Positions 22,491 to 29,381 of a stretch of DNA of 29,986 bases are shown in pieces. How positions within the stretch are numbered: the first letter of the stretch is position 1; each line of letters begins with the position of its first letter. The notes beneath the pieces are model-generated. The model did no database searches. It was not told where the DNA came from and saw nothing but the letters and a program-made list of their open reading frames with translations. The position numbers and the translations under genes were made by a program. This DNA is from JBQCEE01 sp051960575 (GTDB lineage: Bacteria > Actinomycetota > Actinomycetes > Mycobacteriales > Jatrophihabitantaceae): positions 1 to 29,986 of the forward strand of contig NZ_JBQCEE010000139.1 of assembly GCF_051960575.1 (NCBI RefSeq), in the 5' to 3' direction.

Positions 22491-24320
22491 ATGACGACTA
22501 GCACGATCCCGGGGTTGGACAATGCCCCTACGACGCATTCGCAGCTGCTCGCCTGGGTCCGCGAGACCGCGGAACTGACCGAGCCGGACCGCGTCGAGTG
22601 GGTCGACGGCTCCCCGGAGGAGTGGACCCGCATCACCGATCTGCTCGTCGCCAACGGCACCTTCGTCCGCCTCAACGACGAGAAGAAGCCGAACTCCTTC
22701 TGGTGCGCCTCCGACCCCACCGACGTGGCGCGTGTCGAGGACCGCACGTTCATCTGCAGCCGTGACCCGAAGGACGCCGGCGCCACCAACAACTGGATGG
22801 ACCCGGACGACATGAAGGCGATCCTCACGGAGCGCTTCCGCGGCTGCATGCGCGGCCGCACCATGTACGTCCTGCCCTACTGCATGGGCCCGCTGAACGC
22901 CGACGAGCCGATGCTCGGCGCCGAGATCACCGACTCGCCGTACGTGATCGCGTCCATGCACATCATGACCCGCCTGGGCACGAAGGCCCTCGAGCTGTTC
23001 ACCAAGGACGGCGTCGAGCAGACCTTCGTCCCCGGCCTGCACTCGGTCGGTGCGCCGCTCGAGCCGGGCCAGCAGGACGTCGCGTGGCCGTGCAACGACA
23101 CCAAGTACATCGTCCACTTCCCCGAGGAGCGGCTGATCTGGAGCTACGGCTCCGGCTACGGCGGCAACGCCCTGCTCGGCAAGAAGTGCTACTCGCTGCG
23201 CATCGCGTCGGTGAAGGCGCGCGACGAGGGCTGGCTGGCCGAGCACATGCTCATCGCCAAGGTCACCTCGCCCGAGCAGAAGAGCTACTACATCGCGGCC
23301 GCGTTCCCGTCGGCCTGCGGCAAGACCAACCTCGCCATGCTCGAGCCGACGCTGCCGGGCTGGAAGGTCGAGACGATCGGCGACGACATCGCCTGGATCC
23401 GCATCGGCGACGACGGCCGCTTCTACGCCGTCAACCCCGAGAACGGCTTCTTCGGCGTCGCGCCCGGCACCGACTACCACACCAACCCAAACGCGATGCG
23501 CACCATCGCGAAGGGCTCGTCGATCTTCACCAACGTCGCGATGACCGATGACGGCGACATCTGGTGGGAGGGCATGGGTGAGCCGCCGGCGCACCTGACC
23601 TCGTGGAAGAAGCAGGACTGGACGCCGGGCAACGGCGAGCTGTCGTCGCACCCGAACAGCCGGTACTGCACGCCGATCAGCCAGTGCGAGACCCGCGCGC
23701 CCGAGTGGGACGACCCCAAGGGTGTGCCGCTCGACGCGATCTTCTTCGGCGGCCGCCGGCGTGACACCGTCCCGCTGGTCACCGAGGCCCGCGACTGGCA
23801 GCACGGCGTCTTCATGGGCGCGACGCTGTCGAGCGAGACGACGGCCGCGGCCACCGGCCAGGTCGGCGTCGTGCGCCGCGACCCGATGGCGATGCTGCCG
23901 TTCATCGGCTACAACGCCGGCGACTACTTCAACCACTGGATCGAGGTCGGCAAGGGTGCCGACCAGGTCAAGCTGCCGAAGATCTTCTACGTCAACTGGT
24001 TCCGCCGCGACGCCGCGGGCAACTTCACCTGGCCGGGCTTCGGCGAGAACATCCGCGTCATCAAGTGGGCGCTCGAGCGGATCGAGGGCAAGGCGGCCGC
24101 CGTCGACACCCCGATCGGCCGCGTGCCGACGCCCGAGTCGCTCTACGTCTCGGGTCTCGACATGACCGAGCAGGCCCTGCTCGACGCCACCACCGTGAAC
24201 GTCGACGAGTGGAAGGCCGAGATCCCCCTCATCGAGGAGTGGTTCGACAAGATCGGCGCCACGGTGCCGACCCTGCTCCGCGACGAGCTCGAGGCCCTCA
24301 AGCAGCGCCTCGACAGCTGA
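22491..24320 (+). CDS. pckG: Phosphoenolpyruvate carboxykinase (GTP)
   Basis: A 609-residue enzyme interconverting oxaloacetate plus GTP with phosphoenolpyruvate plus CO2 plus GDP; it is the key gluconeogenic/anaplerotic node of actinobacteria. Motifs: PNSFWCASDPTDVARVEDRTFICS near the N-terminus; the oxaloacetate/PEP-binding YGGNALLGKKC; the kinase loop FPSACGKTNLAM (272-283) with the reactive Cys276 typical of the GTP family; the metal-binding GDDIAWIR; FFGGRRRDTVPLV; and YNAGDYFNHW with NWFRRD for the guanine site. Start: ATG 22491 with GAGGAG upstream. It stands alone, with its own promoter region and a palindromic repeat 22 bp past the stop, at a convergent junction. Confidence 0.98.
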   Translation: MTTSTIPGLDNAPTTHSQLLAWVRETAELTEPDRVEWVDGSPEEWTRITDLLVANGTFVRLNDEKKPNSFWCASDPTDVARVEDRTFICSRDPKDAGATNNWMDPDDMKAILTERFRGCMRGRTMYVLPYCMGPLNADEPMLGAEITDSPYVIASMHIMTRLGTKALELFTKDGVEQTFVPGLHSVGAPLEPGQQDVAWPCNDTKYIVHFPEERLIWSYGSGYGGNALLGKKCYSLRIASVKARDEGWLAEHMLIAKVTSPEQKSYYIAAAFPSACGKTNLAMLEPTLPGWKVETIGDDIAWIRIGDDGRFYAVNPENGFFGVAPGTDYHTNPNAMRTIAKGSSIFTNVAMTDDGDIWWEGMGEPPAHLTSWKKQDWTPGNGELSSHPNSRYCTPISQCETRAPEWDDPKGVPLDAIFFGGRRRDTVPLVTEARDWQHGVFMGATLSSETTAAATGQVGVVRRDPMAMLPFIGYNAGDYFNHWIEVGKGADQVKLPKIFYVNWFRRDAAGNFTWPGFGENIRVIKWALERIEGKAAAVDTPIGRVPTPESLYVSGLDMTEQALLDATTVNVDEWKAEIPLIEEWFDKIGATVPTLLRDELEALKQRLDS

Positions 24321-24341
24321 GTCGGCTGACCCCAGCTCCCG

Positions 24342-24398
24342 CTTGTCCCCCGTCCCAGTCATTTCCGAGGCCCGGATCTGACTGCGGCGGGGGACAAG
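24342..24398. repeat. Palindromic repeat, family B copy 1
   Basis: Arms 24342-24361 and 24379-24398 (20 nt, 18 matching) flank a 17-nt loop. The left arm begins CTTGTCCCCCG and ends CCCAGTCA. An inner TCCG/CGGA can pair in the loop. It lies midway between the convergent stops of pckG and the AbiEi-like gene, so it may act as a bidirectional terminator. Same length and arm sequence as the copies at 25488 and 26543. Confidence 0.92.
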
Positions 24399-24419
24399 TC
24401 GTTTCTCACCACGTCGTTC

Positions 24420-25427
24420 TCACCACGGACGCAGGTGGGCGCGTAGACGCTGCGAGGTGAGGTGCCACCCGCGGTAGACGTCGTCGGCCATCACGCGCTC
24501 GATCGCGACGGGGTGACGCCGCAGCCGGTTCTCGCGCTGCTTCTCTCGCAGGAGGGCGTCGCCAACGTACTTGTCCCCGCCGTCGGTCTCGACGACCAGT
24601 CGGCCCGCAACGAGGAAGTCGACGTACTCGACCAGTCCGGTCAGCGGGTCGCAGAACGGGTGCTGCTCGGCGATCTGCGGGAAGCGGTCGTCGATCATCC
24701 TGAGCCGGGTCACCGACTCGAGCGGCGACTCGGCCTTCGGGGACGCCACGCCGACGATGCCACGGGCCTGCCGGATACCCGGCCAGCCGGCGCCCGCCCG
24801 CAGCGGAGCCATCAGACCGAGGCGGGTCGTCAGTCCGTCGCGCAGTGCCGCGTCGGCGGCCATGATGCCGTCGAACCGGTCGTGACGAGCCAGATCGACC
24901 ACCGTGCGGGCGGGCGTCAGCAGCGGCACGCCGAACCAGGTCGTCTCGTCCTCTGCGGTGAACGCGGCCCGGAACGACCGCGCAGCGCCGTGGCGGCCGA
25001 AGGTCGGGTCGTCGGGTGCAGTGAGCTCCGGATCGTCGGGGATGCCCAGCGTCGGCAGGCCGTGGACGATCGCGGCGCTGCGTGTCCCGATCCGGCGCTC
25101 CGGGTGCGTGAGCGCGACCGCCACGGCACTCAGCACGTGTCGACGGCGGCGTGACAGCCAGTCGTCGCCCTCGATGACGAGCGGCGACGCGGTGCCTCGT
25201 GCCGGCGACCACCACGTACCGCGGCGCCGTTCGCGACGAAGATCGTTGTCCGTCCAACCCAGTGCGCGCCGGAGTTGGCGGGTCGTCAGGACGAAACCCT
25301 GCCGCACCGCCGCATCACCGCCCGGGCGGTCGCGGATCTCCTCGGCGGCCGCGTCCCACCACCGTTGCCACTCGGCCGCGAGGTTGATCGTCGGTCGCAT
25401 CGGCCAGCGGGCCACTGCTTCGCTCAT
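24420..25427 (-). CDS. AbiEi-like antitoxin-domain protein with DUF559/Vsr-like C-terminus
   Basis: A 335-residue protein of a common actinobacterial architecture. The N-terminal part (about 40-80) is a winged helix-turn-helix segment (VLTTRQLRRALGWTDNDLRRERRRG) like that of AbiEi-type antitoxins. The middle (about 90-200) resembles the AbiEi C-terminal region. The C-terminal part (about 230-335) matches DUF559/Vsr-like PD-(D/E)XK nucleases: Glu233/Glu237, Asp270 in EYVDF and Glu280-x-Asp282 in VVETDGGDKY. The nuclease-like residues look intact, but activity is unproven. No AbiEii-type nucleotidyltransferase toxin is adjacent, so it is an orphan. Start: ATG 25427, 8 nt after CACGAT (25436-25441); ATG 25400 is an alternative. 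It is flanked on both sides by family B palindromes. Confidence 0.82.
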   Translation of the reverse strand: MSEAVARWPMRPTINLAAEWQRWWDAAAEEIRDRPGGDAAVRQGFVLTTRQLRRALGWTDNDLRRERRRGTWWSPARGTASPLVIEGDDWLSRRRRHVLSAVAVALTHPERRIGTRSAAIVHGLPTLGIPDDPELTAPDDPTFGRHGAARSFRAAFTAEDETTWFGVPLLTPARTVVDLARHDRFDGIMAADAALRDGLTTRLGLMAPLRAGAGWPGIRQARGIVGVASPKAESPLESVTRLRMIDDRFPQIAEQHPFCDPLTGLVEYVDFLVAGRLVVETDGGDKYVGDALLREKQRENRLRRHPVAIERVMADDVYRGWHLTSQRLRAHLRPW

Positions 25428-25487
25428 GGCCGGTCATCGTGGCCGATCCGCGCCGTGCAACACGTCCGTCGTCCACAGGGAGACCGT

Positions 25488-25544
25488 CTTGTCCCCTGCC
25501 CCAGTCATTTCTCGTGCTCGTGGGTGACTGGGGCGGGGGACAAG
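25488..25544. repeat. Palindromic repeat, family B copy 2
   Basis: Arms 25488-25507 and 25525-25544 (20 nt, 19 matching; the mismatch is a T-G wobble) flank a 17-nt loop. It lies between divergent genes, not at gene ends, and stops 6 bp before the -10 candidate of the cupin gene, so it occupies that promoter's -35 region. Confidence 0.92.
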
Positions 25545-25550
25545 CGGCAT

Positions 25551-25556
25551 TAGGGT
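25551..25556 (+). promoter_or_regulatory. Candidate -10 box for the cupin gene
   Basis: TAGGGT ends 7 nt before ATG 25564, with no Shine-Dalgarno: leaderless type. The upstream promoter sequence is formed by family B copy 2. Confidence 0.45.
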
Positions 25557-25563
25557 CTCGGGC

Positions 25564-25965
25564 ATGCCGCTCGATCCGCGCGCGATGGACATGCAGCCGC
25601 ATCCCGAGGGTGGGTGGTACCGCGAGACGTGGCGGCACGGGCAGTACCTCGACACCGCGGGCGGTCAGCGCCCCCTGGCCACGTGCGTCGCGTTCCTGCT
25701 CGAGCCCGGACAGAGGTCGGCGTGGCACCGGGTGCGGTCGCCGGAACTCTGGCTGTGGCAGGGCGGCGGGCCGCTGTTGCTCACGGTCGGCGGGTTCGAG
25801 TCGACGCCGGTGGCGGGGTTCTCGGTCGAGCTGACGATCGGCGGGCAGTACCTCGTGCGTGCGGACGAGTGGCAGACCGCCGAGCCCGCGACCGACGAGC
25901 CGGCGCTCGTCGCCTGCGTCGTCAGCCCGGGCTTCGACTTCGCCGACTTCGAACTGGCCGACTGA
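25564..25965 (+). CDS. Cupin_5 (DUF985) family protein
   Basis: A 133-residue single-domain cupin. Family marks are the opening MQPHPEGGWYRETWR (about 10-24), FLLEPGQRSAWHRVRSPELWLWQGGGPLLL (about 44-73), where the His and Glu line the cupin barrel, and a final GFDFADFELAD tail. DUF985 members are small sugar- or nucleotide-type cupins of unsettled function; metal or ligand binding in the barrel is expected but not shown. Start: ATG 25564, one -10-spacing after TAGGGT; the internal Met8 and Met10 are alternatives closer to the conserved region. It is convergent with the NUDIX gene, whose stop lies 10 bp away across an imperfect hairpin. Confidence 0.87.
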   Translation: MPLDPRAMDMQPHPEGGWYRETWRHGQYLDTAGGQRPLATCVAFLLEPGQRSAWHRVRSPELWLWQGGGPLLLTVGGFESTPVAGFSVELTIGGQYLVRADEWQTAEPATDEPALVACVVSPGFDFADFELAD

Positions 25966-25975
25966 ACCGCGCTTG

Positions 25976-26518
25976 TCAGGACGAGCGGTGCTGGTCGAGC
26001 AGGAAGAGGCAGGCCACCGTGTGGGCGTCCTTCAGTTCGCCGCGGGCGATCATGGCGCGCACCTCGGACTCGGGGAACCAGCGGTGCACCATGTCCTGCT
26101 CGGTGACCTCGCGCTTCGGCTCGCCCGGCGTGAGCTCGGTGGCGAGGAAGACGTCGTAGTGCTGGCCGCAGAAGCCGTAGCACGAGAAGAGCTGCCCGAG
26201 GTGTTCGAACGATCCGGCGCTGAAGCCGGTCTCCTCGGCCAGCTCGGCGGCGGCGAGCTCCTCGATCGTCCCGGAGTGACCCTGCGGCCAGGCGCCCTGC
26301 GGGAACTCCCACTGTCGGCTGCCGATGGTGTACCGGTACTGCTCGACGAGCCAGAAGCCGCCGTCGACGAACGGGATCACGACGACGAAGTCCGGCTTCT
26401 CGACGACGGCGAAGAGCCCGGGTGAGCCGTCGGGGAACTCGACCTCGTCCTCGCGTACCCGCATCCAGCGACTGCGGTACACCTCGCGGGACGAGACCTG
26501 CCGGATCGTGTCAGCCAT
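25976..26518 (-). CDS. NUDIX hydrolase, ADP-ribose pyrophosphatase-like
   Basis: A 180-residue NUDIX protein likely hydrolysing a nucleoside diphosphate linked to a sugar or other group. An N-terminal beta region (VYRSRWMRVREDEVEFPDG...VVVIPFVDGGFWLVEQYR) resembles ADP-ribose/GDP-mannose pyrophosphatases. The Nudix helix reads AELAEETGF (91-99): catalytic Glu92, Glu95 and Glu96 are kept, while the usual Arg before the first Glu is Ala, and the loop from the EFPQG turn to the helix is two residues longer than the textbook pattern. This EFPQG-x-W form recurs in a subgroup of NUDIX proteins as I remember them, so it is probably active. Start: ATG 26518. It lies downstream of the GH63-like gene, separated by a family B palindrome. 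Confidence 0.88.
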   Translation of the reverse strand: MADTIRQVSSREVYRSRWMRVREDEVEFPDGSPGLFAVVEKPDFVVVIPFVDGGFWLVEQYRYTIGSRQWEFPQGAWPQGHSGTIEELAAAELAEETGFSAGSFEHLGQLFSCYGFCGQHYDVFLATELTPGEPKREVTEQDMVHRWFPESEVRAMIARGELKDAHTVACLFLLDQHRSS

Positions 26519-26542
26519 GCCGATCACCCTCGCACAAGCCGC

Positions 26543-26599
26543 CTTGTCCGCCGTCCCAGGCATCCGGACGCGTCGTACATGACTGGGCCGGGGGACAAG
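26543..26599. repeat. Palindromic repeat, family B copy 3
   Basis: Arms 26543-26562 and 26580-26599 (20 nt, 17 matching) flank a 17-nt loop. Pairing extends outward with AAGCCGC (26536-26542) and CGGCTT (26600-26605), one base bulged. It begins 5 bp past the stop of the glycosidase gene and lies 24 bp upstream of the NUDIX start. The most diverged of the three copies. Confidence 0.9.
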
Positions 26600-26609
26600 C
26601 GGCTTCCCG

Positions 26610-29288
26610 TCAGTAGCGGTGGCCGCGGTGGCGACGGCAGAGGACGTGGGCGACGAGGGCCGTCCAGCCGGTCTGGTGCGTGGCGCCGAGGCCCTCGCCG
26701 GTGTCGCCGTTGAAGTACTCGTAGAACGTCGTGTGGCCACGCCACAACGGGTCGTCGGACGCCTCGATGCGGGCACCGTCCGCCGGTCGCCGCCTGGTGT
26801 ACTTGTCGACACGGAACAGGTCGACGAGCCGGTCGTCCATCTCGTCGGCGGCCTCGCGCAGCGTGAGGTGATCCCCCGAACCGGTCGGGAACTCGATGGT
26901 GAAGTTCTCGCCGAGGTGGTCGCCGTAGGCGCGCAGCGCGTCGGCGAGCATGACGTTCACGGGGAACCAGATCGGGCCGCGCCAGTTCGAGTTGCCGCCG
27001 AACATGCCGCTGCGCGACTCGCCCGGCTCGTAGCCGATGCTGAACTCCTGCTCGTTGAACGAGGTCGTGTACGGCGTCATGTATTCGCGCGAGAGTGAGC
27101 GAATGCCGTGTGGCGAGAGGAACTCGGCCTCGTTGAACATGCGCTGCAACACCCGTTGCACCCTCTTGACGTCGAGCAGCGCGAGCAGCCGGTCACCCGT
27201 GGTCGGGTTGACGTCGATCATCGACACGAGCTCGGGACGCCGCTCGTAGAGCCAGTCGATGCGCTCGCGAAACTCGGGCAGCCCACGCTCCATGCCCGCC
27301 GGCGCGTGCGTCACCGCGAGCAGCGGCAGCAGCCCGACCATCGACCGCACGCGCATCGGCAGCGCACCGCCGTCGGGGTAGACGAGCACGTCGTAGCAGA
27401 AGCCGTCCTGTTCGTTCCAGAGCTCACGCGCCGACGACCCGAACGAGCTGACCGCCCGCGTGATCGACAGGAAGCGTTCGAGGAAGGTGATCGCGAGCTG
27501 GTCGACCGCCGGCACCTCGGCCGCCAGTTCGACCGCGAGCGTCAGCATGCCGAGCGAGAAGTGCGCCATCCAGCTGGTCGCGTCCGACTGCTCGAGCCGG
27601 GCGCCGAAGCCGGGCATCGACGAGCGGTCGAACAGGCCGATGTTGTCCATGCCGAGGAAGCCGCCCTCGAAGACGTTCGAGCCGGTCGCGTCCTTGCGGT
27701 TCACCCACCAGCCGAACGAGAACAGCAGCTTCATGAAGATGCGCGCGAGGAACTGCTTGTCGCGCCGCCCGTCGACGAGGTACACCTGCCACGCCGCCCA
27801 CGCATGCACCGGCGGGTTCACGTCGCCGAAGGCCCATTCGTAGGTGGGTAGCTGGCCGTCGGGGTGCATCGCCCACTCGCGGCACAGCAGCAGCAACTGC
27901 TCCTTCGCCGCCGCCGGGTCGACCCACGCGAGCGTGACGGCGTGGAAGGCGAGGTCCCACGCCGCGAACCACGGGTACTCCCACTCGTCCGGCATGCACA
28001 CGATGTCGGCGAGCTCCAGGTGCCGCCACGCGCCGTTGCGGATCGACTCCCGCGAGGTCGGCGGCGACGGCTGGGCGGGATCGCCGTCGAGCCAGTCGGC
28101 CACCGAGAAGCGGTAGAGCTGCTTGCCCCACAGCAGTCCGGCGAAGGCCTTCCTCGCGATGGCGCGGTCCTCATCGGTGAGCTCGGGCGGGATCACCTCG
28201 GCGTAGAACTCGTCCGCCTCCTCCTGGCGCACGACCAGCATCGCGTCGAAGCCGATGCCGAAGGTGCGCTCCGACGGGTCGCCGTCCGAGAGCCGCAGCC
28301 GCACCCGTTTGGTCTCGCCCGGCGCGACCGAGTCGAACGAGTACCAGAAGGCCGCCTTGGTGCCGATGCCCTCGTGGTTCACAGCGTCGACCTCGCCGTG
28401 CACCACGCGCCGGTTGATCGCGTCCTTCGGGTACGGCACGTCGTTGGCCGCCGCGCCGAAGACGGCGACCCGGTTGGTGTCGTTGTCGCACACCAGCACC
28501 TCGGGATCGCCCTCGGCGGCCAGCGTGTAGTGCCCGAGGTAGTCGTGCCGGCACGACACCGCCCGCATGCCGTCGCCCGTGTTGATCGCCTGCAGGCTGG
28601 GCTTGCGGGCGTCGCGTCCCCACGCCCAGGTGTTGCGGAACCAGATCTGCGGCAGCAGGTGCACCGGTACCGCGTCCGGACCGTGGTTGGTCACCTCGAT
28701 CGTCATCAGCACGTCGTACGGCGCGGCCTTGGCGTAGGTGACCATGACGTCGAAGAACCGGTTCTCGGCGAGGATGCCGGTGTCGGCGAGCTCGAACTCG
28801 CTGTCGTCACGCGAGCGCCGCCGGTTCTCGTCGCGCAGCCGCTGGTAGGGGTACTCGCCCTGCGGATAGCGGTAGAGCCACTGCATCCACGAGTGGGTGG
28901 GCGTGCCGTCGAGGGCCCAGAAGTACTCCTTGACGTCCTCGCCGTGGTTGCCCTCGCCATTGGCGACGCCGAAGAGCCGCTCCTTGAGCATCGGGTCCTT
29001 GCCGTTCCACAGGGCCACCGACACGTTGAGGAAGCCGTAGCGGTCGCAGATGCCGCCGAGGCCGTCCTCGCCCCACCGGTAGGCGCGCTGGTGGGCGTGG
29101 TCGAACGGGAAGTACGACCAGGCGTCGCCGTTGGCCGAGTAGTCCTCGCGGACGGTGCCCCACTGGCGTCCGGACAGGTAGGGGCCCCACGCCCGCCAGC
29201 GACCGGACGGGTCGGGCGCGGTGAGGATGCGTGAGTGCTCAGCGGTCTGGTAGCTCGCGCGGCGTTTGTTCGGGCGGGGGCGGCTCAC
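26610..29288 (-). CDS. GH63-like/MGH1-type glycoside hydrolase
   Basis: An 892-residue cytoplasmic protein with an (alpha/alpha)6-barrel of the GH63/MGH1 type; relatives include processing alpha-glucosidase I, YgjK and mannosylglycerate hydrolases. The N-terminal half (about 1-370) is a beta-rich domain with ICDRYGFLNVSVALWNGKDP and VPVHLLPQIWFRNTWAWG. The barrel starts near 400. The likely general acid is the Asp of FAAWDLAFHA (about 445), and the likely base is the Glu of GDTGEGLGATHQTGW (about 866). FGGNSNWRGPIWFPVN is another family block. There is no signal peptide, so an intracellular substrate such as a compatible-solute glycoside or glycogen/trehalose-type oligosaccharide is likely, but it cannot be specified. 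Start: GTG 29288 with GGAAGG 8 nt upstream. No sugar transporter or trehalose gene adjoins it. Confidence 0.88.
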   Translation of the reverse strand: MSRPRPNKRRASYQTAEHSRILTAPDPSGRWRAWGPYLSGRQWGTVREDYSANGDAWSYFPFDHAHQRAYRWGEDGLGGICDRYGFLNVSVALWNGKDPMLKERLFGVANGEGNHGEDVKEYFWALDGTPTHSWMQWLYRYPQGEYPYQRLRDENRRRSRDDSEFELADTGILAENRFFDVMVTYAKAAPYDVLMTIEVTNHGPDAVPVHLLPQIWFRNTWAWGRDARKPSLQAINTGDGMRAVSCRHDYLGHYTLAAEGDPEVLVCDNDTNRVAVFGAAANDVPYPKDAINRRVVHGEVDAVNHEGIGTKAAFWYSFDSVAPGETKRVRLRLSDGDPSERTFGIGFDAMLVVRQEEADEFYAEVIPPELTDEDRAIARKAFAGLLWGKQLYRFSVADWLDGDPAQPSPPTSRESIRNGAWRHLELADIVCMPDEWEYPWFAAWDLAFHAVTLAWVDPAAAKEQLLLLCREWAMHPDGQLPTYEWAFGDVNPPVHAWAAWQVYLVDGRRDKQFLARIFMKLLFSFGWWVNRKDATGSNVFEGGFLGMDNIGLFDRSSMPGFGARLEQSDATSWMAHFSLGMLTLAVELAAEVPAVDQLAITFLERFLSITRAVSSFGSSARELWNEQDGFCYDVLVYPDGGALPMRVRSMVGLLPLLAVTHAPAGMERGLPEFRERIDWLYERRPELVSMIDVNPTTGDRLLALLDVKRVQRVLQRMFNEAEFLSPHGIRSLSREYMTPYTTSFNEQEFSIGYEPGESRSGMFGGNSNWRGPIWFPVNVMLADALRAYGDHLGENFTIEFPTGSGDHLTLREAADEMDDRLVDLFRVDKYTRRRPADGARIEASDDPLWRGHTTFYEYFNGDTGEGLGATHQTGWTALVAHVLCRRHRGHRY

Positions 29289-29366
29289 CCCGTCACCTTC
29301 CCACCCCGCGTCCGGCCACGCCTACCGACGAAGGTCGCTGACCGAAATCGACTGGACGAGGGCGCG

Positions 29367-29372
29367 TAACGT
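29367..29372 (+). promoter_or_regulatory. Candidate -10 box for the helicase gene
   Basis: TAACGT ends 9 nt before GTG 29382, which has no Shine-Dalgarno. Fits a leaderless mRNA. Confidence 0.4.
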
Positions 29373-29381
29373 CGTCTGATC

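Noticed and set aside
22407..24362. A 651-codon open frame antisense to pckG
   Set aside because: High-GC coding sequence commonly leaves long open antisense frames; pckG has full-length family motifs, and the antisense product is low-complexity Arg/Val/Asp-rich.
24420..25427. A type IV toxin-antitoxin pair
   Set aside because: Only the AbiEi-like antitoxin-type protein is present; the neighbours are pckG and a cupin, with no AbiEii-type nucleotidyltransferase.
25966..25990. Half copy of family B (GCTTGTC near 25971)
   Set aside because: Only seven bases match and the rest of the arm does not; an imperfect terminator hairpin between convergent genes explains it.
24342..26599. CRISPR-like regular repeats
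   Set aside because: The three family B elements are spaced by about 1 kb of genes, are internally palindromic, and have no spacers or cas genes.
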